From Lysobacterales bacterium UBA2790 (GTDB taxonomy: Bacteria > Pseudomonadota > Gammaproteobacteria > Xanthomonadales > Xanthomonadaceae): a stretch of DNA of 9,870 bases. The DNA lies in contig DEHW01000216.1 of assembly GCA_002352135.1 (NCBI GenBank), positions 1 to 9,870 of the forward strand. Direction: 5' to 3'. The notes beneath the pieces are model-generated. The model had not been told where the DNA came from and did no database searches. It worked only from the letters and a program-made list of their open reading frames with translations. The translations under genes were made by a program, and so were the position numbers. Of the stretch, positions 1 through 6,447 are shown piece after piece. Positions within the stretch are counted from its first letter, which is position 1; the number at the start of each line of letters is the position of its first letter.

Positions 1-2350
1 AGAGCTGCAAGTCGCGCGCGTCGCTCGCGGCGATCACCGCCAGCAGAGCGTCTCTGGCCTCGGTGTAGGTGGGTTGCGGCGGTGTCAGGCTATAAGCGCC
101 GAGCAGGTACTCGGTCATCTGACCCTGCGTGGCATTGAAATCACGCCGAGCCATGGGTAGCTGCGTATCGCGAAGCAGGGCGGCATAGCAGTCCCACAGC
201 ATGCTGGCCCAGACTTCACCCGCGTTGTGAACCTGTGCGTTGTCGCTGGACAAGGTTTGCGGGCTGCGCGGCGCGAACTCGGGCAATGCCTCGCCGCGAA
301 TGATGTGGCGAAAGCGCAGCGGGTTTTTCGCCGGATCACTCGAGTAGGGAAACCGGCGAACGCCGAAGTAGGCGGCGTCGCGGCTGAAGGCAGGTTGCAA
401 ACCACCTGCCGCATAGGTCATGACGGCATAGCTGCCGGAAAAGTCGGCGTTGCTGTCGACCTGTGTATCTGTTTCCTCGGTCAGCCACAGCAGCGCATGG
501 AAGTCCGCCCATCCTTCGCCTAGGCTGCGGCCTTGAAGGTTGGTAAGGCCCGTGCCGTCGGCGATCAGACGATTGCTGACAAAGTGGCCGTACTCGTGCG
601 CGATCAGCGTGGCGTCCATTGCGGCCACAGGTTCCGGGAGTGTCTGCAAGGACATTGCGATCTCGGCGGATTGTTGGGCAATCCGTTGCCGCAGTACCTC
701 TCCATCCGCCTTGCGCAGGCCGAGGACGGCGATGTCCGGGTTGGTGCCGCCGTCGTCCGTCAACGCCGGATAGCCGAGGTCAGAAGCCGAGTCGATCAAG
801 ACGGCGCTGGCACCCGCTTGCGCGGCGTGCCGCGCCTGATCGATGGAGCTGCAGGCGCTCTGGCGAAGCAGCACGATGGGTGTCGGCAACGGCGACAGTG
901 GCGTGCAACCATCCTCGTCCGACGATGGCACAGTCACGGAGCCTTGCTGGGCGAAAGTGGTTCGACCGAAATCGGCGGCGACAACCGGCCAGTCCTCTCC
1001 ACTGCCGACATGACTCAAGGAAGCGATCCTGGGCGCAGCCCACGGCATCACCTGCAACCTCGGCGTGCCGCCGTCGGACGGCGTCGCCATGTTGGCGTTG
1101 TTGCGACCGCCGAAGTCATGGATTTCGATCAGGGGCGCATCGTTTTCCAGACCGCCGCGTCCGTAGTTGTCCTGCTGACCATTTCCGGCCTGTTCGTTGA
1201 ATCCCGCCACATAGAACCAATCGTGCAACTGGTTGACGGTGTAGAACGCCTGCGCCAACGCGGCATCCAATTGCGATGTGGGAAGGAGCGGCGGCAGGTA
1301 GGGATCGAAGTTCGGGGTGAATGCGTCCGGCGCGTTGGGCGACAGCGCGACATCGCCCGCACTCCAACCGTCGGGAGAACTGAGATCGGCATAGACACGT
1401 GCGTTGTTGCCGAGCAATGGCTGGTTGCCCGCGTTCAACCACGGATCTTTGAAGGCAACATCGGGCCATAGGGTCTGCAAGGGTGTCCATGCCAGTGTGA
1501 TGTCTTGCGTGATGTCCAGCGTGGGCGTGAATCCGTCGGGCGAGCCGCTTGGATGGGGGAAATCCTGTCGTCCCTGAGCACCGGGGAGTGGACGGTTGGG
1601 TGCCTCGGCGTCATGCAGTACGCGCCAAGTGAACGCATGCTCTGCCTGCATCGACGATTGCCAGAGCAAACGTCCGTCAGCGGCATCGACGATCAGGCCG
1701 TGCAGATCGGGCGAGTCATCACTTGCATCGCTCAGCCACGCCTCGACATACCAGGCCGCACGCAGGTTGCCGTGCTCGCGGAACCACACTGGCTTGGCTC
1801 GGCTCGCTTGCGTGCCGACGCCGAAACGAAGGAAGTCACCTTGCGGGCTGCTGGTCTGAGTGGGAGATCGTGGTTGGGCGAGTTGCTCGTCAACCAGGCC
1901 GACTGCGTCGTAGGCAGAGAGACGCCAATCTGGTTTCGAACGCGGCTTGTCGATGCTTGCTCGCTCATTGGGACCACGGCGCGTTGCGATGACATCGCCT
2001 TGGGCGCTCAGCAGGACGGCGGCGTCTTCCTGAAAGATCGGGATGCCCTGCCGGCGCGATTGAAAACGCACGACGGCAGCGCCGTTTGGCAGCGAGTCGA
2101 CCAGATCGAGCGAGTAGTCGGGGGCGCGACTGCCGTCCTCCGTGTCGCGTTCACGCAGCGTCAGGAGTGCCGTCTGGACTTGTTGATCTCGACTGCGAGG
2201 TGCGCGCGCAGGTGTTGCGGCGGCAGCGTGGGAATGCAGCACAAGTGGCGAGCCGGAATCCGCAGCACTGGCGACCGTCGCAACGTTGGCCAGCAAGCTG
2301 ATTGCAGCCAGCTGGGAGCACAGGGCGCGTGTCAGTGGGTGGGAACGCAT
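1..2350 (-). CDS. Secreted M36 (fungalysin-type) zinc metallopeptidase with inserted PA domain, 3'-truncated by window edge
   Basis: The frame is open from ATG at 2350 to the left edge (783 residues, no stop reached). Residues 1-30 are a Sec signal peptide (basic start, hydrophobic LAAISLLANVATVASA, likely cut after ASA). About 60-240 resembles an FTP/PepSY-type propeptide. The M36 catalytic region starts near 300, with HDWFY at 376-380 and the approach to the active site at 415-437. A PA-like domain of about 135 residues (440-575, Cys482 and Cys500, then an AGASAVLID strand) is inserted before the zinc motif HEYGH (585-589). The third zinc ligand should be Glu612 in GEGWADF. Family knowledge: such enzymes are exported zymogens that degrade extracellular protein, often with C-terminal sorting or binding domains. 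That part, and so the export route, cannot be seen here. No good Shine-Dalgarno lies upstream; the start is chosen from the signal peptide. Family assignment is firm, substrate unknown. Confidence 0.93.
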   Translation of the reverse strand, partial: MRSHPLTRALCSQLAAISLLANVATVASAADSGSPLVLHSHAAAATPARAPRSRDQQVQTALLTLRERDTEDGSRAPDYSLDLVDSLPNGAAVVRFQSRRQGIPIFQEDAAVLLSAQGDVIATRRGPNERASIDKPRSKPDWRLSAYDAVGLVDEQLAQPRSPTQTSSPQGDFLRFGVGTQASRAKPVWFREHGNLRAAWYVEAWLSDASDDSPDLHGLIVDAADGRLLWQSSMQAEHAFTWRVLHDAEAPNRPLPGAQGRQDFPHPSGSPDGFTPTLDITQDITLAWTPLQTLWPDVAFKDPWLNAGNQPLLGNNARVYADLSSPDGWSAGDVALSPNAPDAFTPNFDPYLPPLLPTSQLDAALAQAFYTVNQLHDWFYVAGFNEQAGNGQQDNYGRGGLENDAPLIEIHDFGGRNNANMATPSDGGTPRLQVMPWAAPRIASLSHVGSGEDWPVVAADFGRTTFAQQGSVTVPSSDEDGCTPLSPLPTPIVLLRQSACSSIDQARHAAQAGASAVLIDSASDLGYPALTDDGGTNPDIAVLGLRKADGEVLRQRIAQQSAEIAMSLQTLPEPVAAMDATLIAHEYGHFVSNRLIADGTGLTNLQGRSLGEGWADFHALLWLTEETDTQVDSNADFSGSYAVMTYAAGGLQPAFSRDAAYFGVRRFPYSSDPAKNPLRFRHIIRGEALPEFAPRSPQTLSSDNAQVHNAGEVWASMLWDCYAALLRDTQLPMARRDFNATQGQMTEYLLGAYSLTPPQPTYTEARDALLAVIAASDARDLQL

Positions 2351-2354
2351 GGCG

Positions 2355-2391
2355 ACAGACTAACCCGGAACGAGCAGGCGAGTTAGTCTGT
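2355..2391. repeat. Perfect 10-bp inverted repeat between divergent genes (operator-like)
   Basis: Arm ACAGACTAAC at 2355-2364 is matched by its exact reverse complement GTTAGTCTGT at 2382-2391, with a 17-base spacer. Arm centres are 27 bp apart. The left arm ends 4 bases from the M36 start codon and the right arm lies 29 bases before the SDR start, so the repeat fills most of the 70-base divergent gap. There is no T-tract, so a terminator is unlikely. A regulator binding site acting on both genes is an inference. Confidence 0.6.
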
Positions 2392-2420
2392 ACGCGGTTC
2401 AATCGCAGTCACCGCATCGC

Positions 2421-3200
2421 ATGTCGCAGACCAACGAAGTCTTCATCGTTACCGGGTGCTCGCGTGGTGTCGGCGCGGCGCTGTTCCAGATGGCGGGTCG
2501 ACCGGGCAGGCGTCTGCTGGGCATGGCGCGTCATGTCTACGCTGATGCGCAGACCAGTGCGACATCGGCAAGTCCGATGAGCGAAGTGTGGGCGGTCGAC
2601 TTGGGGGATTCGGTGGGCGTTATCGAGCGGCTGCGAACCTGGCTGTTACAGGACGATCAGGCTTTGGCGGGTCGCTGGGTGCTGATCAACAATGCCGCCC
2701 TGTTGGAACCGCCGGGTGATCTTGCGCAGCAATCGGTTGAGCAGATACGTGCTGTGTTGCGTGTCGGTCTTGAAGCACCGATGTTGCTGACTGCGACCTT
2801 GCTTTCCGTGCGCGACGAGATTGCACGGACGGGAGTGGCGCCGTGTGTGCAGATCATGAACGTCTCTTCCGGCCTTGGTCGACGTGCGATGGCCGGCACC
2901 GCGACGTACTGCGCCGCCAAGGCCGGTCTGGATCACTTCAGTCGGGCGCTTGCTCTGGAGGAGTCCGCCAAGCCAAACGGTGCCAGGGTCGTGTCGATCG
3001 CGCCCGGCGTCATTGATACGGCGATGCAACAGCAGTTAAGGGGTGCTGCTGCAGACGGCTTCGCTGCGCAGAAGGATTTCGCGCGCCTGCACAGCAGCGG
3101 TAGTCTGGCGACACCCGAGGACACCGCTAAGCAGCTTTTGGCATGGTTGGAGCGACCGGACTTCGGCGAAGAGGTGGTCTGTGATATTCGCCGACCTTGA
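2421..3200 (+). CDS. Short-chain dehydrogenase/reductase (SDR) resembling sepiapterin/benzil reductase types
   Basis: This 259-residue protein has the classical SDR length. Visible motifs in order: cofactor-binding TGCSRGVG (11-18), Arg37 after the second strand (suggesting NADPH preference), NNA (90-92), catalytic Ser150 in NVSSGLG, and YCAAK with Tyr163 and Lys167 at the expected 13-residue spacing from the serine. PG at 195-196 fits the usual post-active-site loop. The catalytic-tetrad Asn normally found in a VNL motif is replaced by Gly116 (VGLEAP). Overall style resembles the sepiapterin reductase/benzil reductase branch, but the substrate cannot be read from sequence. The gene is divergent from the M36 peptidase and converges on the 3237-3674 gene after 36 bases. 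No strong Shine-Dalgarno precedes the ATG. Confidence 0.9.
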   Translation: MSQTNEVFIVTGCSRGVGAALFQMAGRPGRRLLGMARHVYADAQTSATSASPMSEVWAVDLGDSVGVIERLRTWLLQDDQALAGRWVLINNAALLEPPGDLAQQSVEQIRAVLRVGLEAPMLLTATLLSVRDEIARTGVAPCVQIMNVSSGLGRRAMAGTATYCAAKAGLDHFSRALALEESAKPNGARVVSIAPGVIDTAMQQQLRGAAADGFAAQKDFARLHSSGSLATPEDTAKQLLAWLERPDFGEEVVCDIRRP

Positions 3201-3236
3201 ACGCTTTTTCGTGTGATGTGCGCAGTCTGTTGCTGG

Positions 3237-3674
3237 TCAGATGTTCTGCTTCGCGTGGCGATGCCAGGACGGTCGTGCGGTGTTGGCAGGTGCCGCCTTC
3301 AATGTCGCGATCATGCCCAGGACGTCACGATGGATCTGTCGCATTCCCTCGCGCGGCGATTCGCGGGTTTCGTGGTAGATGACTGCGATCCAAAGCGCAA
3401 TGCCACGCAACTTGAGCTGGGCGATGCTGGAGCGCGCCTTGGCAAACGCGGCATCTCCGGCATCGCCCCAGGGCTGATAGCGATCAAGCTGTTCACTGCC
3501 ATGCAAATGCGGCACTGGCGCCCGGCCCGCGTTTTCAATTTCGCTCATGGTGAGCGTGGCGACCGCTGAACGAGTGCTGTTGGGGAGCTGTGCGACGATC
3601 TGGAGCATTTCGCGCGTTTGGCGACGAAGTTGCAGGTAACGCAGCGCAACGAGAATTCGCAGCAAGAGCTTCAT
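3237..3674 (-). CDS. Hypothetical protein, 145 aa
   Basis: I do not recognise this family. The ATG at 3674 opens a 145-residue frame whose third codon positions are GC-rich, like the neighbouring genes, and which outranks overlapping frames on the opposite strand. The N-terminus (MKLLLRILVALRYLQLRRQT) is a short amphipathic or hydrophobic helix rich in Arg, followed by a probable helix (REMLQIVAQL). The middle is polar with acidic and aromatic residues (HLHGSEQLDRYQPWGDAGD). A second hydrophobic stretch (LRGIALWIAVIYH, about 89-101) precedes a helical, charged C-terminus. There is no clear signal-peptide cleavage site, so it may be membrane-associated or cytosolic. It stands alone: convergent with the SDR gene and divergent from the CsgG-domain gene. 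The Shine-Dalgarno is weak. Confidence 0.6.
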   Translation of the reverse strand: MKLLLRILVALRYLQLRRQTREMLQIVAQLPNSTRSAVATLTMSEIENAGRAPVPHLHGSEQLDRYQPWGDAGDAAFAKARSSIAQLKLRGIALWIAVIYHETRESPREGMRQIHRDVLGMIATLKAAPANTARPSWHRHAKQNI

Positions 3675-3736
3675 GATGGGACTCGATGACGAGAATCGAA
3701 CGCCAATTATCTGCCGTTTGACGATCTGTGGCTACC

Positions 3737-3792
3737 GACATGTGTCACAAAATGTCCGAATGCGTCATGCTTTGACGTATGTTGCGCATTCG
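3737..3792. repeat. Cluster of overlapping dyad symmetries upstream of the CsgG-domain gene
   Basis: The 278-base gap 3675-3952 lies between two divergent genes. Three dyads overlap here. CGAATGCG (3757-3764) is matched by CGCATTCG (3785-3792). CGTCA (3763-3767) is matched by TGACG (3773-3777), and this stem extends to 7 pairs with one G-T wobble. GACAT (3737-3741) is matched by ATGTC (3752-3756). These are plausible binding sites for a regulator or an RNA leader structure. A TTGACG at 3772-3777 looks like a -35 box but has no acceptable -10 at normal spacing. Confidence 0.4.
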
Positions 3793-3902
3793 TGAGCGGC
3801 GTGACCGGAGCATGGCCGATCAGAGGCTCGTTTCTCGTATGTAGTGCAGCAGGTGTGAGGCGTTGCGATGGCCGATCGTATTGCGCCAACGTTTCTGGGG
3901 AG

Positions 3903-3918
3903 TGAGGCACGCGCCTCA
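3903..3918. repeat. Small hairpin in the probable leader of the CsgG-domain gene
   Basis: TGAGGC (3903-3908) and GCCTCA (3913-3918) form a 6-bp GC-rich stem with a 4-base loop, 34 bases before the ATG at 3953. No T-run follows, so it is more likely a leader RNA structure or a chance dyad than a terminator. Confidence 0.3.
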
Positions 3919-3935
3919 TCAAGCGGTTTGACTGG

Positions 3936-3949
3936 TGATCGGGAGATCA
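3936..3949 (+). promoter_or_regulatory. Ribosome-binding site held in a hairpin loop
   Basis: The Shine-Dalgarno GGGAG (3941-3945) lies 7 bases before the ATG at 3953 and decides this start over an in-frame GTG at 3935. TGATC (3936-3940) and GATCA (3945-3949) can pair as a perfect 5-bp stem that places GGGA in the loop and the last G of the Shine-Dalgarno in the stem. Partial sequestration of the ribosome-binding site is an inference; the stem is short and may be weak. Confidence 0.55.
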
Positions 3950-3952
3950 AAA

Positions 3953-4669
3953 ATGACGAAGTTCGGAGTGGCCTTGGGTTTGACGTTGGCAACCTTGTTG
4001 TCGACCTCGGTGGCAGAAGCGCGTGGTGAGCGAGTAACGGTTGCTGTCGCGGAGTTCAAGAACGAGTCCGGTGCAGGCTGGTGGCGTGGTGGCGTGGGTT
4101 GGGAGTTATCCGGCATGCTGTCGAACGAGCTGGTCGCAACGCGTGCTTTCAACGTCGTTGAGCGCAGCAAGCTGGAGTCGGTGCTGAGCGAGCAGGACCT
4201 TGCCGCTTCGGGTCGCGTTCGTTCCGGCTCGGGAGCGCGCATCGGTCAGCTCACCGGCGCTGACTACCTGGTGATGGGCACCGTCACGGCGTATGAGGAA
4301 GATGTCCAGAGCACCGGTGGCGGCCTCAGCTTCCGTGGCATTTCCGTTGGCGGAAAATCCGAGAAGGCGTATCTGGCTGTCGATATTCGTGTGGTCAATG
4401 CCACGACGGGTGAAATCGAGTTTGTTCGAACCATCGAAGGTGAAGCCAAAGGCGGTGGTATGAGCTTGGGTATTTCGCGTGGTGGCTTTGGCGGTGCGCT
4501 GTCCAACGAGAAGAACACCCCGGCAGGCAAGGCCATTCGTGCAGCGATCATCATGACCACAGACTACCTCGAGTGCGTGATGGTGAAGCAGAACGGCTGC
4601 GAATCCGAATTCGATGCGGCGGATGATCGCCGTCGCGACCGTAGCCGTGGTTCGCTTGACGTCGACTGA
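3953..4669 (+). CDS. Secreted CsgG-domain protein
   Basis: The product is 238 residues. Residues 1-24 are a Sec signal peptide (MTKFGVALGLTLATLLSTSVAEA, cut before Arg). The rest matches the CsgG fold: an RVTVAVAEFKNESG strand (27-40), ELSGMLSNELVATRAFNVVERSKL (51-74), a LSEQDLAASG helix region (78-87), GADYLVMGTVTAY (102-114), and DIRVVNATTGEI (144-155), the last two being the family's usual core strands. Curli CsgG is an outer-membrane lipoprotein secretion pore; this protein has no lipobox cysteine, so it is probably a soluble periplasmic or exported relative. A Gly-rich segment (167-181) and two cysteines (208, 216) precede a charged, probably disordered tail. No curli genes (csgA, csgB, csgE, csgF) are nearby, so curli secretion should not be assumed. 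Its role is unknown. Confidence 0.85.
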   Translation: MTKFGVALGLTLATLLSTSVAEARGERVTVAVAEFKNESGAGWWRGGVGWELSGMLSNELVATRAFNVVERSKLESVLSEQDLAASGRVRSGSGARIGQLTGADYLVMGTVTAYEEDVQSTGGGLSFRGISVGGKSEKAYLAVDIRVVNATTGEIEFVRTIEGEAKGGGMSLGISRGGFGGALSNEKNTPAGKAIRAAIIMTTDYLECVMVKQNGCESEFDAADDRRRDRSRGSLDVD

Positions 4670-4693
4670 GTCAAGCCACAATTGGCGATCTTG

Positions 4694-4720
4694 CATGAGG
4701 CGGCCCATGGCCGCCTCATG
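4694..4720. terminator. Strong 12-bp hairpin between convergent genes, likely bidirectional terminator
   Basis: CATGAGGCGGCC (4694-4705) pairs perfectly with GGCCGCCTCATG (4709-4720) around a 3-base loop. The hairpin starts 24 bases after the CsgG-domain stop and ends 4 bases beyond the ABC ATPase stop, exactly between convergent genes. The T-tails are poor (TGTTT on the plus side, none on the minus), so termination may be less efficient than the stem suggests; 3'-end protection is an alternative role. Confidence 0.65.
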
Positions 4721-4724
4721 TGTT

Positions 4725-5522
4725 TCAGCGAGCGCTGGCGTACCAGCGCTGCCCTTTCTGGAAGACTTCCACTTCGAGGCCAAAGGCGTCGCTCAGTTGC
4801 GCTGCCGTCAATACGCTGGACTTTATCCCATCGGCCAGGAGTCGACCTTGGCGGAGGACGACCACGCGTTCGATGAACTCGGGGATCTCTTCGATGTGAT
4901 GCGTGATCAGCCAGATGCCGACGCCCTGTTCCTGAAGGTGGCGGAGGATCGCATCCAGTTCCTCGCGCGCTTGCAAGTCGAGTCCGTTGGCGGGCTCATC
5001 CAGCAGCAGAGCGCGTGGCAGATGCACGATGGCGCGCGCAATCAGGCTGCGGCGCAGTTGTCCAGCGGATAATTCGGACAGAGGTCGATCCAGCAGATCG
5101 ACGCAGGACACTCGCTCAGCGACCGCGAGGATGCGTGCAAGCGTCGGCTGGTCTGGTTGTGCGTCCGTGTCGATCGCATGCCGGTTCAGCAGTCCACCGA
5201 GAATTGCGTCGCGAACCCGCATGCCCGGAATAGACAGCAGCAGGTCTGCAAGTTCGGCGTGGACGATGCCCAGTTGTGCATGCAGGTCTGCAGTCACCCA
5301 ACGACTCTTGCCGAGAATCTTCAGCGGCGGTCGATCCTCGTCGTTGAGCGGAAACAGCTCGCGCGTCAGGATCTTGATGAGTGTCGACTTGCCCGAGCCA
5401 TTCGCGCCGAGAATGGCAATGCTCTCATGGGCATCGACGCGGAGACTGAGCGAGTCCAGCGCGCGTTGCTCGCCACGCATCACCGTCGCGTGATCAAGCT
5501 CGATCAAGGGCGCTTCCATCAT
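4725..5522 (-). CDS. Stand-alone ABC transporter-type ATPase
   Basis: A single nucleotide-binding domain of 265 residues. Visible motifs: Walker A GANGSGKST (39-47), signature LSAGQ (151-155), Walker B ALLLDEP (171-177, Asp175 and Glu176), D-loop NGLD (179-182) and H-loop His208 in ITHH. The Q-loop position (LGIVHAELAD, about 84-93) lacks an obvious Gln, as I recall for the ModF/YlmA-like branch, which this protein resembles. It has no membrane segments and no permease gene is adjacent, so it may energise a transporter encoded elsewhere or act outside transport. It lies 6 bases after the stop of the HSD10-like dehydrogenase, so the two are almost certainly co-transcribed. The first two codons are both ATG (5522 and 5519); either could be the start. 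The gene ends beside the 4694-4720 hairpin. Confidence 0.9.
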   Translation of the reverse strand: MMEAPLIELDHATVMRGEQRALDSLSLRVDAHESIAILGANGSGKSTLIKILTRELFPLNDEDRPPLKILGKSRWVTADLHAQLGIVHAELADLLLSIPGMRVRDAILGGLLNRHAIDTDAQPDQPTLARILAVAERVSCVDLLDRPLSELSAGQLRRSLIARAIVHLPRALLLDEPANGLDLQAREELDAILRHLQEQGVGIWLITHHIEEIPEFIERVVVLRQGRLLADGIKSSVLTAAQLSDAFGLEVEVFQKGQRWYASAR

Positions 5523-5528
5523 GGCGGC

Positions 5529-6296
5529 TTACTTGGGAGCCAGTCGAATGGCGCCATCCATGCGGATCACGCTGCCATTCATGTAGCCATTCTGCAGAAT
5601 GAACGCGACGGTCTCCGCGTATTCCTCACCCGTGCCGAGTCGTGAAGGGAAGGGCACTTGAGCGCACAGTGATTCGTAGACAGCGGGTGGCATGCTGTCG
5701 ACCATGGGGGTATGAAAGACACCCGGTGCCACGGTCATGACGCGAATGCCAATTCGCGCGAACTCGCGGGCCATCGGCAAGGTCATGCCGACCACGCCGC
5801 CTTTGCTCGCCGAGTAGGCGGCCTGTCCTATTTGGCCCTCGTAGGCGGCAATCGATGCAGTGTGAATGATCACGCCGCGCTCTCCATCCTTTCCAGGCGC
5901 GTTGTGCTGCATCAGGTTTGCGGCAGCCTTGGCGATATTGAAGCTGCCTATCAGATTGACCCTGACGGTGGTTTCAAACAGCGACAACGGCATCGGACCT
6001 TCCTTGCCCAGCACGCGGCCCGCGCCCAGGATTCCGGCGCAATTGATGGCGACATTGAGGCCTTGCATGTGGTCTTTTGCTTCGCCGACCCGCGAGACCG
6101 CGTCGTTTTCACTGGTGACATCCGTGTGCAAAAAGATCGCGTTCGGCCCCAACTCCGCCGCTGCTGCTTCGCCGCGCTCCGCCTGCACATCCAGAAGCGC
6201 GACCTTGGCGCCATGGGCGACAAGTTGACGCGCTGTGGCAAGCCCCAAGCCGCTGGCTCCGCCGGTGATGACGGCACACACATTTGCTGGTTGCAT
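5529..6296 (-). CDS. HSD10-like 3-hydroxyacyl-CoA dehydrogenase (SDR family)
   Basis: The 255-residue protein is a classical SDR: TGGASGLG (11-18), Asp36 after the second strand (NAD preference), NCAG (85-88), tetrad Asn114 in VRVNLIGSFN, Ser148, and YSASK with Tyr161 and Lys165. Several stretches match the mitochondrial HSD17B10 type closely from memory: DVTSENDA (59-66), the GQAAYSASKGG region, VPFPSRLG (214-221) and RMDGAIRLAPK at the C-terminus. Family knowledge: such enzymes oxidise 3-hydroxyacyl-CoA or 3-hydroxy-2-methylbutyryl-CoA with NAD in fatty-acid or isoleucine breakdown; cytosolic. The start is well supported by AGGGAGA at 6308-6302. It is the first gene of a two-gene unit with the ABC ATPase. 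No other beta-oxidation gene is in the window, so the exact substrate stays open. Confidence 0.92.
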   Translation of the reverse strand: MQPANVCAVITGGASGLGLATARQLVAHGAKVALLDVQAERGEAAAAELGPNAIFLHTDVTSENDAVSRVGEAKDHMQGLNVAINCAGILGAGRVLGKEGPMPLSLFETTVRVNLIGSFNIAKAAANLMQHNAPGKDGERGVIIHTASIAAYEGQIGQAAYSASKGGVVGMTLPMAREFARIGIRVMTVAPGVFHTPMVDSMPPAVYESLCAQVPFPSRLGTGEEYAETVAFILQNGYMNGSVIRMDGAIRLAPK

Positions 6297-6323
6297 GAGA
6301 ATCTCCCTGAGTGATGGCGCGGC

Positions 6324-6329
6324 ATTCTA
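6324..6329 (-). promoter_or_regulatory. Possible -10 element for the dehydrogenase-ABC unit
   Basis: On the minus strand TAGAAT (6329-6324) matches the sigma-70 -10 consensus at 5 of 6 positions and would start transcription about 20 bases before the ATG at 6296, just ahead of the AGGGAGA ribosome-binding site. No convincing -35 box is seen at 16-18 bases, so this is tentative. Confidence 0.35.
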
Positions 6330-6447
6330 AAGGCTCGCGGCCGGCGTGCCCGTTTTGCAGCTGTCGACGTCAAGCTTCGGCTGCGCTGCGGAACCCGTTG
6401 CGCCGGCGCCTTTCCCATGTGCTCTCTTGGCTTTTCGGCCCGCCCGC

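Noticed and set aside
815..830. GCGCGGC / GCCGCGC inverted repeat
   Set aside because: It lies within the M36 coding frame and is explained by GC-rich Ala/Arg codons.
533..1471. A 312-codon open frame on the plus strand inside the M36 peptidase gene
   Set aside because: The minus frame is open for 783 codons with a signal peptide and M36 motifs. The plus frame is low-complexity, Arg/Gly/Val-rich antisense with no recognisable domain.
1505..2386. A 293-codon open frame on the plus strand opposite the M36 propeptide region
   Set aside because: It is antisense to a well-supported secreted-protein coding frame and shows no family motif; long antisense frames are expected in GC-rich coding DNA.
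3812..3877. Direct repeat ATGGCCGATC at 3812-3821 and 3868-3877
   Set aside because: Two copies of a 10-mer, 56 bases apart, without symmetry or further copies; chance cannot be excluded.
4106..4783. A 225-codon minus-strand frame over the CsgG-domain gene
   Set aside because: It is antisense to clear CsgG motifs and overlaps both the hairpin at 4694-4720 and the end of the ABC gene.
6346..6447. Upstream GTG start for the transglycosylase
   Set aside because: It would add 34 residues before the signal peptide with no ribosome-binding site; internal ATGs at 6448 or 6463 fit a secreted protein better.
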